Source of the DNA: Penelope pileata
Lineage: Eukaryota; Chordata; Aves; Galliformes; Cracidae
Length of the DNA stretch: 64,000 nt
Direction of reading: 5' to 3'
NCBI GenBank assembly: GCA_013396635.1
Contig: WBMW01005104.1
Span: 664,843-728,842, forward strand
The notes beneath the pieces were generated by a model. It worked only from the letters and a program-made list of their open reading frames with translations. It did no database searches and was not told the origin of the DNA. Positions 12,468-24,291 of the stretch are shown here, one piece after another; the first letter of the stretch is position 1; every line of letters starts with the position of its first letter. The position numbers and the translations under genes are program-made.

Positions 12468-15400
12468 ATGCTTGATTTAATGCCCTCAATTACCATATCT
12501 TTGTAATTATCGTCCATGTCTGATAAGTCTTGTGGAAACGATCAGGTCTTGAGTAGAGGATCTAGGAGTCTTGTAAGAATATAATGTCTTGAATTGATCT
12601 TTCTGTTTAATGTTTCATCACTCTGCTACCAATTGATCATTCTTTGAATAAAATGATAGCATAGCTGTATGCCAACACTTGTGATTCATTTTCACTTAGC
12701 TAATCAAAATGTTGTTTCACAAGACCCTGATGATGTTCAGGATGCCTTTTAGGAGGTATTACCTTACTCCAAGCTGGCTGATTCGGATGGTCTGTTTCTT
12801 ATAACTCTATCAGACTAAATCTCATGATATATGAGGCATGCTTTCCTCTTGCAAATGGTTCTGATAGGAGTACAAACTGTTTCATTGCAAGGTTTTTCAA
12901 ATAGTGAGAAATCAGAATATTTTTTTTTCTCCCGTTTGAAGGAACTGCAGCATCTCAGCACATCCGGGATCAATAACTGTATATTTTAACTTTTACAGTA
13001 CATCCAAGGATGAGCAGCAGATTTCTAGTCTAGTCCATACAGATCAACCATTTATCCTTAGCTAAACAGCCAAGCGTCTGTTTTCTCTCTATCGTGTGAA
13101 AACCATAATGCTGAGATTCAAACATTGACTTAGTTTCGAGAGGGCATCTTTTAGCACTGCCAACAAGTTAAAATTAAGTTTTCCACTCCTCTAGCAATCA
13201 TGAACAATAACTTTCATGTTTGTAGCTGAATTTTGAAATCACATACCCGTCAGCCAGGGATGTGACTCTTACTTTTTTGTGAAGACTCATTCCTCTTTTG
13301 ACTGATTTAATCCTAATAAGTTGCATAGTATAATGGAGTTTGAAGTTTGCTATAGCAATAAAATGGTAACCGAAGATCACCTTCAGGAGGGTTTGAGCTT
13401 GGAAGCAGGAAGGAGCAGTGAGTCTGGATGCTCTAATGTCATTAAGAATCCTTGTAGTTCTCAGGTTGCAGTAGTAAGGAAATGTTTCATAGACCTTAGG
13501 GACACAAGTGAATCTTTCCTTGAAAACAGATCGTTTTCCTTCAATTTTATGTCTTTTATAATTATGTTCTCAATTTTTAGCATATTTTTTGATATTGTAT
13601 GAGCCTCAGTAGCAGTAGCATCAGGAAAATTGCACTGTAGCACTGAGTGCTGTCTGCCCACAGCAAAGACAAAGTTCATAAAGGACACAAAAGACACAAA
13701 GCCCCTGCTAACCTTCTGCAAATGAAGTTTTTTTAGCATGCTCTGAGAAAGCAATCTTTTCCCCCTAGGTCTTTGTACAATCTTATATGTTTTCTTTTCT
13801 AAAGTGAGAAGACACCTCTTATTTTGTAAGTACTATCAACATCAAAAAGACTCTGAAAGCGTCTGGTAAGGCCAGAATTGTGATTTATTATGTCAACAAA
13901 TTTCTTTCACATTAACACAGACAGATTGGATATCATCTGACTCAGTGGTTGCTGTGGTCAGCCTGATTGGTGTGACTCAATAGCTGTGGCTGGCATGGCC
14001 AATGGAGCAGGTCATGTAACATGATCAATAATCAACGCTGCGGTTTGTTTTTGATTTTTTTTTTTTTTTAATGATCAATATAGTTATTTCCATCAGATAA
14101 AACTAGCCTTCCTCTAAATCTAGTGTCTCACTTATATTTTCATGAGTGCAACCACAGATGTTCTTGCTGGAAGCGTCACCATTTGCCTCTTTCAGAGACT
14201 GGTATGTTGGACGTCTCACCTTTGCCTTCTACAACATTGATGGTCCTTTGAGTTAGTGATGCTTGTATAATTTCAGACGAGAGCTTCCAGTATCTACGTG
14301 GTACCATTTCTTCCTGATTAAGCAGAACAAGTGAGCACCTGATTGACTTTTACCATAAATGCTGACATTCTGCAGCCAAAGGGGAGAGGGGGAAAAAACA
14401 CTTTGATAGCGTTTAATGCATACAGACCATTTTCAGCAAGGATTTCCATTTCAAGAGATTTGTTAGTGTAGTCTTGGATTAGTGTATGCATTGAGAGCTT
14501 TACTTAGGGAGATTTTCATCCTTTGAGGCACACACACCACAGCTCTTTGTTGTTCAGAATCCATATGATTATATGCTGAATAATGAATATTTTAAAAAGC
14601 TTTATGCAGCCACACTGTGACACCTTACCAATTTCAACCAATCTGATGCTCTTGCTCTAGTTTTTTTTTTTTTTTTGACATTTCCTAGCATAAAACTTTT
14701 AGCAAAGACTTCTAGCTATTTAGAAATTCTTCAGTCCCAGGCAAATGAAGTGCTGAGATGCTGATTTAAAAAAAAAAAAAAAAAAGTATCGTATGCTGAT
14801 TTTGTTTTAGAACAAGCTGACTAGCTGCAATTGAGGCTAATTGACCTTTATAATGGATACACAGGACAGTACTAAAGCTATATACATAAACTGCAAGTTT
14901 ATTTGAAAGCAAATTGTGTTAATTGACATTCATTGTGCATCTCTCTGTTGTTTATTGCTAGTTGCTCATGTGAATAGTTTGTTGATATTATAGATAGGAC
15001 AAACATTTGTTTCAGATAAATAGGATTTTCAGTTGAATAGGTTTTAATTAAATGATCTCCTGTACTCAATTTTGAAATTGTGAAGTACTGTACAGTACAT
15101 AGTTAATCTTGTTGTCTAGGATCTTAGATTGTTGAATCACATCTCACACGAATTTGTTTATTTTTGGCTAACATCTCTGCCAGTTGTGCAAGATTTAGGT
15201 CTTTTTCCAGAGATAAACATGGAACTATGGTGCTGTAGGGGCAGAGTTCATACAAGAATTGTAGGTGGCTTGTCCATCTCACAGGACAAATCAGTGCGAT
15301 AGTAAGCATGTATTCACTGCTATATTAAAAGCATAAGTTTGAGTATGTGCAGCTGCTCCCATGAACGGTCCTGTTCTGCTGGACACTTAGCCACCATCCT

Positions 15401-18400
15401 TGCTTTCACAAACCTCACTAACCATCCGTAGGGCCTCACAAATGCATCCATAGCCTTAATGCTTTTCATAACACGCAGTATTTTATGATCCCTTAACGAA
15501 GTTCAACATACATCCACAAATTCAGTACAAACCAGCAAATTTTCCTTTTTTTTTTTTTTTTTGGTAATGAAAGGAGACCATGGCTGACAAAGTCGCAATT
15601 CACGCAGCCACTTCCGTCAGTGAAAGTTTTCCCTCTGCTTTGGAACAAAAGAAAAAGTACCCCTCCAAGGCCCGAGATAGAAGCCTTTTCTAGGTTACAA
15701 AGTACGTTTTGCTTAACAAAGTTAAAGTGAGCAAAGATTGTTAATACATTTTGTCTAAAAATAAAACTGAACTAAGAAGAAAGGTAGATGTCCTGTAGGC
15801 ATGTTCATAGTATTAATTCACTGGCGCAGAGCTATCAGTTACGCTAATAATCTTCTAGATCCTTCCGATTCTACTTCACTGTCTTTAAATAGCCACATAG
15901 CTAGACATAGTCAAGGAAGTAAAATAAGTATTTTCTGTATATTTTCCCCACAAAAGTATTTAAAGAGAAATAACTGTTCTTCCATGAGTTACATTTTATT
16001 TTAATAGGCCAGTGTAAAGAGAGTCACCTCATGTTAGAGATGACAGCAAACCTATGAGGAGGAAAAATGGTTAGGTAATATGCAGTGAGATTTCTTTAAA
16101 AGCATGCAAGTTCCTCTGTTTTGCTGTATACATTTTCTCTAAAGCATATTTTCCCCATATGAGTGGTTTTCTCTTACTGCTTCTTTTACATTTCTACTCT
16201 TTAAAGTGTAAGGTTATTGCTGATAGTATTTTAAGAAGTGCTTTCCCCAGAGGATGGTTTTTTGATAGCCAGCAAGGGACAGCTCTCAAATACGATGGAG
16301 AATATTTTAAGAGAGATTTGTGATATAATGCGTATGCCTTGTATCTTTTCATGGTAGAAGTGGTAAAAGACTGGGGCATCCAAGCAAAGCCGGTCAGTGG
16401 CATCCAGATGAGGGTGCCTGGAAAACTGAGACAGCAGAAGCAGCAGAGGCTGGCTGTCATGACAGCTGAGTATATGCTGCTGTATTATTTAGGCCTCCAG
16501 TTCAAACTTGACCCCAAGTCACCAACTAACTCTTACTGATTGTATATTAGTTTGCATTCAGGGTAACTATGATTTGCACAGTCTGCCTCCTTCTGCAGGA
16601 ACCTAAGAGCTGGGAATGATTCATGTTGAAGTCATTCCACTTCCCCAGTAGTGTGGATGTGACTGGTAGCCAAACAGCGTCAATCAGCTTGCCCACAGTC
16701 TGGCAAAACTACCCCATGGCCTTGTATGTTCTTGACCTGTCTTCAAGTCCTACTGCCGAGCTGCACAGCGCTTCTCCACCTTTGATGTTCCACCCCAAAA
16801 AACATGTATGGCACATGGCAAAAGAGCTATCTCGTGTGGAGAAGGCCTCCAGAAACCATTGGCAGGTATTCTGGAAAACCTGATTTCTCCCAGAAGATGC
16901 AGAGCTTGTCAGATGGGAAAGTAATGGGGCAGTTGTAAGGGTCCATCTAATCCTTACACACTGCAAACACAAAGGAGCCGTGGAGAAGCAAATGTGAAAT
17001 CTGAGATCTCTGAGTGTGGATCTCTTGAGGAAACCCAGGGTGTCCCACAGGTCAGAGCACCAGTGACTGGGGGCATTAATGTAGTTGGTTGGCATGGGGG
17101 ATGGGCCTTAGGAGGTGAAGACGTGGGCTCTGCACAGTGAACATAGGCACTGTGGGACACCAGCTGTAAACCCAGTAAGTAAGCAGCCAAGGTATGTGAA
17201 CTGGTAAGGCACACCACTTGTTCTCTAGCCCTTTTGTCCTTCATTTATGCATGACTTCTTGTCACAGGCAGATTTTCTGTGCTCTTGCTGTCACCAGACA
17301 GATGACATGCCTGGCATGAGATCAGACCAAATTCTGCCTAACTGTGGAAAGTGAAATGACCATTTAGGATCTCCTTAGCGTATCACAGATCTCCTCCCAC
17401 CTATTTCCTTCTTCTAGAAAATATCTATTTCCTGAGGAATCCAAGTTCATTGCAATGACTGCTGTTTATTAATTGTACATGATGCAATTCTTAATATTCA
17501 CCAGTTATATTTCCCTCAATGTTTTACTACCTCCCATTCCCTTTTGCTGCATACTTGGAGTGACGTTTCTTAATCTTCCCTAGATGGAAAGAAATAAAAG
17601 ATTTTACACTACTTCTGTTTGTGTTTCAATGAGTAGTTCTAGGGCCAAGTAATTTACAGAGTTTGTCAGAATCAGTGGCTGGTTGTCAACCTGCAGCAAG
17701 GATGCTAGCGAGTGCCAGCCCTTAGGGCAGCCCTCAGGACGTCATGGTCAGACGTGGAGCTGATGGGTTCATCACATGCAGCAAACACTGGAGACATATG
17801 AACCGAATGCTGTACACAGCCACTTTACAGCCTCTTCCACATTCCCCTGAGTTGTTGGGAATGGTCTGCTCATTACCTACCAGGCACCAAAGATCAGGGG
17901 TGCAAACAAATATGTCGTGCAGCAGGAACTCTTAGACAGAAAGATGCTTATACTCATCGTAAGTAACTTTTTCCTGGAACTGACCAAAGACCATCACTAC
18001 ATAAAGCAATTGTATGGCACACACAGACAGCAGGCATCACCGCATGACACAAACATCTTCAGTGGCTAACCTAACCCAAAATCTCAGTTTTGAGCTGTGA
18101 AAAAGAGGCAAAAGTGTTGCTATTCTGTCACTAGACATGACAGGACCACATCCCTCTAATATGAAAGAAGGTGAAACCACTCATGATGATGTATGAATCA
18201 GTTGGGAAACTGCAGCTAAGACTGTATTAGGACAGACTCAAAGTTGCTAACAAAGTACTGAAAAAATCCATTTCTTCCAGTACGTTTACATCACAATTTT
18301 TTTGTGTGTTTATGTGTGTATCTGTGGACAGAAAGAGCTATACTGACCTTGACATGATGGAACAGCTAACTCCTAGGGAAAGGGGTAGGTTGTACTCACA

Positions 18401-18879
18401 CTGTAAAACTAGTGACTTACAGAAACTAGCCTGCCTGGTCCATGGCACCTCAGGTATCCTTATTTCTCTTTCAGTATTGTCCTGGGACCTCAGCACCAGT
18501 CTTCTTTTCTAATGGCATCATCATTAATCATGCAGATCCCCTAGTGATTCCAGAAATTCTTTTGATCCTCACTGTTACTCTGGTAAGAAGGCGCTTTTTC
18601 ACTTAACAGATGGTAAGCTGTAGAGTTCTCCACACCACAGGAGAGAGTGGTCACTCAGTGGGAGGTGTCAGGGAACACAGAAAGTAAGACTTGTCCCTCT
18701 GGATATCATGTCAGGGGGTTTCAAATGTGTTCTTTTGTAGCTTTTGTCTTCTAGCATCAATTTCTCATCCCAATGTTAAACAATCGTTGAATGCGTATGT
18801 GTTCACCCACAAAGAATACAAATTATGCTCCATCATTGATTGGGGAACAGTGAATCCACTGATGTCTCTACTGTGATGG
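12468..18879. other. Intergenic, homopolymer tracts only
   Basis: Apart from the homopolymer cluster at 14.0-15.6 kb, I see no gene, RNA or classifiable repeat. Confidence 0.55.
14055..15562. repeat. Cluster of four long homopolymer tracts
   Basis: T15 at 14055-14069, T16 at 14661-14676, A18 at 14768-14785 and T17 at 15546-15562 lie within 1.5 kb. The second and third face each other 91 bp apart and could pair. No polyadenylation hexamer precedes the A tract, so a retroposed tail is not shown. Confidence 0.8.
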
Positions 18880-19595
18880 ACTGGAGCAGGGTACCTTGGC
18901 TTGTAACAAAGTCTTTAACATCATAGTCTCCTATAGTCCTCTCACCAGATTGGTGAATTATGAGCTGAATAGGTGGGAGATAAGGTGAGTGGAAAATTGG
19001 CTGGGCTTTTGGCCTCAAAGGGTTGTGCAAGTGGTCCAGCTGGCGGCCAGTAACAAGTTGAGTCCTTCAGAGGTCAGCTGGGACCAATACTGTTTAATGT
19101 CTTCATTAATGATCTGGTTGATGGGATAGAGTGTGCTCTCAGCAGCTTAGCAGACACAAACAAACTGGGGGAGGTTGGTTAATATCCTGGAGAGCAGGGC
19201 TGCTTTTCAGAAACACCTGGATGGCTGAAGAAATAGGCCGGTGGGGGCTTCATAAAGGAAAACAGAAACAAATGTGAAACCCTGCTTCTGGAGTTCAGTC
19301 ACACCAGACTGTCTGTAGGGGCTGTCTATGGGAAAGCAGCTCTGCAGAAAAGGCCCTGGGTGTCCTAATGGAAAAGAAGTTGAACATGAGCCAGCAGAGA
19401 GAGCTTGGCATGAGATTGGTAAAAAATTGGAATGTGTTACCTAGAAGGCCTATGTGATTTCCAGCCTTGGAAGACTCTGCTGAACGTGGTCCTGTGCAAC
19501 CAGATCTAGTTAGACTTGCTTTGAGCAGGGGGTAGAACTGGAGACCTCCAAAGGTCACTTCCTACCTTGGTTGTGCTGTCATTCTGTGATCAGAG
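18880..19595 (+). mobile_element. CR1 LINE fragment with degenerate reverse-transcriptase end and 3' tail
   Basis: On the plus strand, a CR1 reverse-transcriptase segment is legible at about 19079-19140 (LGPILFNVFINDLVDGIE). It is followed by LADTNKLGE where the catalytic ADD box should be, so the acidic pair is lost. Around 19360-19410 LGVLMEKKLNMSQQRELG is readable, and the copy ends with a CR1-type 3' end (CTCCAAAGGTCACTTCCTAC, then CATTCTGTGATC) at about 19592. Parts between are deleted and frames are broken. The left edge is approximate. Confidence 0.85.
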
Positions 19596-22500
19596 TAAAG
19601 GTATAGACAACCTTTGCAGAGGATTGTTTGTGGCAGTCTTTGGTACCAAAGGTACATTAGAAACTAAGAGATGATGTCAACCTCCCATGGAAATTACTTT
19701 TTGTCACTGGCCTTGTATAGCCCCATAACAGCAGTATCAAGCAATGTGCTGTTCAGTAGTGAGGAGCTGTATGCAGGGCACTTGTACAGGGAGACCTCGA
19801 GGACCCCGTGGCAAATGAAGCATGGGGTTGGTTGCACAGTAAGTATGCAATTATCACAATGGAGTTCAAATATGCATGTAGACTGTATAGTTAGTTGATG
19901 CAAGTTTCCTTCTGCTGACAGTTCAGTGAAAAACAGCGGTGCATATAGGTTTCTTGGCACTCAAAACATTTCAGGTTTACATATGGACAACAAAGTATTA
20001 GAAAAATGACTTACTGAATGGCTTCAGAAACAAATATGAAAATCCAGGCCTTTAGGTCCAGTGTACTAGCAATAGTGCAATAGTATCTGCCAGTGCACTT
20101 ATTTTGACTGTGTTCTGCTGCTGCAGATAGGAAAGGCAGGTGATGGGCACAAAGCCTGAACCAGAGGTGAATGACGTGAACGCAAGAGTGAAGAGTTGTT
20201 TTTACATTTGAATTCCATGTGTTCAACTATATTGTAGTGCTCAGCAATGCTTATATATTTTGTTTTCATAAGCAGTACACTAAAGGAAGTCCTTTCAAAT
20301 CAACTTCCCCCCAGATCTTGAGCAACAGTGAAATGGAAACACTTATACTGTATTTCATGTAGCAGGAGAAAGGAAGGTGCTGAATTTCAATCACATATGA
20401 TTTATACAGATGCATTTTGTTATATTTCAACTGCATTTTTCTGAATACCAAGCCTGAGAATGACCTTGTTCATTTCACAGTCCTTGTCCTTCCTTACTTC
20501 ACAACAGTCTGAATACACTTAAAGAGGCTTCAAGTTTTTCTCCCCTTCCTATTTGTTTGTAGCTTATTTGCTTTTGTGTGTTGCTAGCAGCACTTGAAAA
20601 AGTATAAAGGGAAAAAAGTATCCTGTAGATTTTCCACTGGCATACCCTTATCCATGTATTCATAACTCTGCAAAGTGAATGCAAACCCCTCCTTGTTTCT
20701 AACCTCTGCACCAGCGCATTTATGGCTTCTGGCCTTCAGAAGTTCGGTGCCAAAACCTGGAGAACAGGATGCTGATTCCCAGGACACACAAGCTAGTCTG
20801 CTTGGATCGCAGGACCATGGTCCAGCACACTGCCATCAATTCTGGTGATTGAGCAGCCCTCCTTTAACGTACTGCCAGCTGGGAATGGCAGTCAAACAGG
20901 GCTGAGCATGAGGCAACACTGCAAAAAGCAATGTTAACCTTGACTGGAGGTGGTTCTGCCCTGGGGACGAGGGGCTCACCACAACCTCAACTTTTCTTCA
21001 GGTCCCTCAGCCTTCTGGAGTCACTGGCTTTCTGCTGGGGGCGAGTGGCAGCACACGTGCCCGCAGCAAGCCCAGCACCACAGCCCCAGGGGAAGTCATG
21101 CACCTGCATGGCAGCCTCTGTGGTGGGGAAGTCCCCACCAGCTGGAGACTTGCAGGGCCACCCCTGGCCTCAGCACAATTGGCCCTATTGGCTATGTTTC
21201 TACAGTCAATGACTGGTTTTGCATCTTTTTATATGCTTTATAACTATGGTGAAGAGTGGACCCTTAGTTACCTCTGAATGAAGGACTTATAGACCTTGTA
21301 GTATTCCTTAATCACAGAGGAAGGTTAATAGCAATGAACCACTGAGCAAGTGACAGAAAGGAACAAAACTCCCACTGCTTGCTTCTCTTCCATGTCTCTG
21401 GGATGCTTTAAAGATTCCTCAACAGCAGCTCAGTTCTCCATCAGACTTTCTCTGACATCTCCTAGATTTGGAACAGGTTTAAAAAGAAAGAGATATGTAT
21501 ATACACATATAAATTATTCAGACTAGTCAACATGAAATCCAGCCAAAGAACTGTTTATGATCAGGCAGTTTAATCCATGGTCAGTGTGATTAAGAAGACC
21601 ACTCAGTAAAGAAAGGAGGTTGGGTACACTTAATGTAGAAAATGCATTTTTTTCCTTTGTGGTATGAAATTTCTTCGTTCTTTTTCTCAGAATCGCTTGA
21701 GAGAGCGGAAGTTTCTCAGTCTGAGATCTAATCTGCTCTGCCTTCACAGGAAGATACAAATGTGTTGAATAGGCTTTCAGTTGACACATTTATCTCAACA
21801 AGAAGCCCTTTGGACAAAGTCTTGCTGATTAGAGACAGAAGTGGTAAAACCAAAGCTTATGCCCACAACTGCTGACTAGTTAACCTTAGATGTTAGTTAA
21901 CCTCTTCCCATCAGTCTAAGTTTATGCAGGGTTTGATTTTTGTAAAATAGTAACAGCTGTTGGGTATTTTGCTCTGTAGGTGCCTTGCCTGTCTCATTGT
22001 AACTAGGTAAGGAGACCTATTTTCATTTTCAAACCCATGTGAATAAACATTCCTCAGAACATGTCATGCAAACCTCTGGTCTCTCTGGTTGCTAGTCCTT
22101 GACCCAGGTAGCTTAGCTGTGTCATAATCATATTTACACTCACCTCAAGAAATTTTTTCCAGGTTTAGCATCTTCACAGATGTCTAGAGAAGCAACATAA
22201 AGACCAAGCACCTCTACCATAAAAGCCGAAAGATGTGCCCATCAGAGAAATTCAGACTTTAGTCCTTCTCTAAAATGAGGAGATGGCAGAAGCTAATCCA
22301 ACAACATTATTTCAGAAAAAGTTATTGAAGTTGTATTAAGTAAAGGCAGTACTATGTGTGATGACAGACTAATGGTTAGAAATGCATTAAGAAGAAATAG
22401 AGCTACCTGATACAAGCTGGCACGTACTTCATCCCTCCAGAGGCTTGTGCATCCCCAAGTGCAGCTGGAAATATGGGGACATTGCTGCTAAATGATGACA

Positions 22501-23083
22501 GATGTTGCCAGCCAAAGCTTACAAGGTAAGTTAAAAACAGAAACAAATCAAGGGGCTCCCATACTTGTTTATTTTACTAAACCAAGTTTATTTACACCAA
22601 ATCTTTGAAATGTGTGCAATTTTCTAAAATTGCCATTTTAATACCATAACCCTCAAAGCAGATCTGTGTATTAGGAATCTGACAGCAGTAGCTATTTGAG
22701 GGGTCGTGAAACTGCAGAAAGCATTGCCATTAGGGGAAAAAAAAAAGAGAGAAGAGTTTTCCATTTGTTTACAGTTTCTTCAGAAATACTCTTTTGGGGT
22801 GGAACTTTCCATGTTTCATCTCTTCTGAATGTGATTTAAGTTGACAGCAATCTGTGGAAACTTTTTAACATGAATGCAAATTGCCTTAAATTATGAAAAT
22901 TGTGTGACTAATTGGTGAGCAGGAAGTTTCTGTATTGATTTGATACCAAGATGATTATGTGTGATAAAAATGCTCAGTGGATTTGCCATTCACGGTGCTA
23001 GTGTTAGAACAGAGCAATCTTTGAAACGTAATGACCACATTAAAAATCAGATAGTTTTTAAAGGGCTCGAACATATGATTTTG
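19596..23083. other. Intergenic downstream of SAMSN1, with a GC-rich patch
   Basis: A GC-rich patch at about 20930-21190 holds two overlapping open frames of 93 and 97 codons. Neither has a recognisable motif, and the overlap is what high GC content alone would give. The remainder is AT-rich. The SAMSN1 3' UTR could extend into the right end, since AATAAA also occurs on the minus strand near 22570-22595. Confidence 0.5.
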
Positions 23084-24085
23084 TTTATTTTTGAAGGAAG
23101 TTCTCTAAAAGAAGACAGGCAGATATAATGTGCATTCCAGTGCAAAATATAGTGGGAAATGACAATTAAATCTCATATAAAAGACAATAGTGCACAATAA
23201 CCATATTAGCTTCTGAGTTCTGTACACAAACAAGTACTCAATTAACAAACTTGACACCACGCACAAAAGGCAAGACCTTCACAAAAAGTGGTAATGAAAG
23301 CGTAGCATTGATACTTTTTTTCCGTTCCAAGCTTGCATTGTCTTTAAAAAGCTTGGAGAGAACGGTTGTGAAAATTACAATATACAAATTGCCAGTGCAT
23401 AAAGAATTCAGATGACTACGCTCGCTAAAAGATGATGAACACAAAGAGCTTGATTCAGATTCACGCTACGGTTCTTTTGTACTTCAGGATAAAGTGTAAG
23501 AAGTGTACTTTAGAGACCATTTTGGAGATGTTGTGTGGAGAAATGGTTGTAACACTACTGAGAATTTGATTGGTACTTTTCTCAGTAGGATATGAATGTA
23601 TCTATTTTTTTATGATGATGATACATCAACACAAATATTTTATGTACAGATCCCAGCAAAACACATCTGAAAATAGAGAGATTGTGATTAATCAATATAT
23701 TTTAAAAATAAATATGTACAATATTTACATTTTGGACAGTTCTAGAACTTAATATTCAGACTATGTACCACTACCTGAAACAATTCTCTACCATTATAAA
23801 AAAATGCATTTTCTGTACAAATATATATAAATATATATGTATAAACGTTTTCAGTGAAATGTCTGTTCAGACATTGAAAAGTACGAGATATTTTTATTAT
23901 CAGCTAAGATTTAGCTCTCAAATGTCCACATGTTTAGCAGTCTAGAGCATTATATATCAGACAGAAGTAGCTTTCCAGGGCTGAGAATATTCTGTGTTCT
24001 GCTTCTGTGCCATCATACCAGCAAATCAACTTCACTTATCTGATTGTCTTTTCTGAACATCTGCAGAAAATGCAGCTTAACAGAA
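23084..24085 (-). other. SAMSN1: Probable SAMSN1 3' UTR with candidate poly(A) signals
   Basis: No splice site or coding frame follows the stop. On the minus strand AATAAA hexamers occur at 23898-23893 (about 190 nt after the stop) and 23089-23084 (about 1 kb after). The region between is very AT-rich and has ATTTA pentamers at 23832-23828 and 23713-23709, the kind found in unstable immune transcripts. Which signal is used cannot be told from sequence alone, so the left boundary is a guess. Confidence 0.45.
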
Positions 24086-24291
24086 TCAGTTTGACTCAGT
24101 GATTGTTATTGACTGCACCATGTCAGACAGGGTTTCTGGGTCTACTTCTTCTTTACCATTATCTGAATTTTCTGATGAGATGTAACAGCCGGAATCTCTT
24201 GGGCAGTCATTTAACTGTGATTTGTCAAAACTGTGCTGAGGGCTTAAGCTCCGTGTCTCCTGACCACCCTCACTTATCTGCTGTTGCTCAT
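24086..24291 (-). CDS. SAMSN1: SAMSN1 terminal coding exon 8 (residues 306-373 and stop)
   Basis: The acceptor CTTCCAG at 24298-24292 is followed by two bases that complete an Asn codon, then 67 codons and TGA at 24088-24086. The tail is acidic and glutamine/serine-rich, with DKSQLNDCPRDSGCYISSEN and LSDMVQSITITESN. The central CPRDSGCYISS block, with its single tyrosine, is highly conserved in SAMSN1. The segment just after the SAM domain (EQQQISEGGQET) is the least conserved part. Confidence 0.96.

Noticed and set aside
20931..21243. Two overlapping 93- and 97-codon frames rich in Pro, Ser and Trp
   Set aside because: They are two frames of one GC-rich patch, with no family resemblance.
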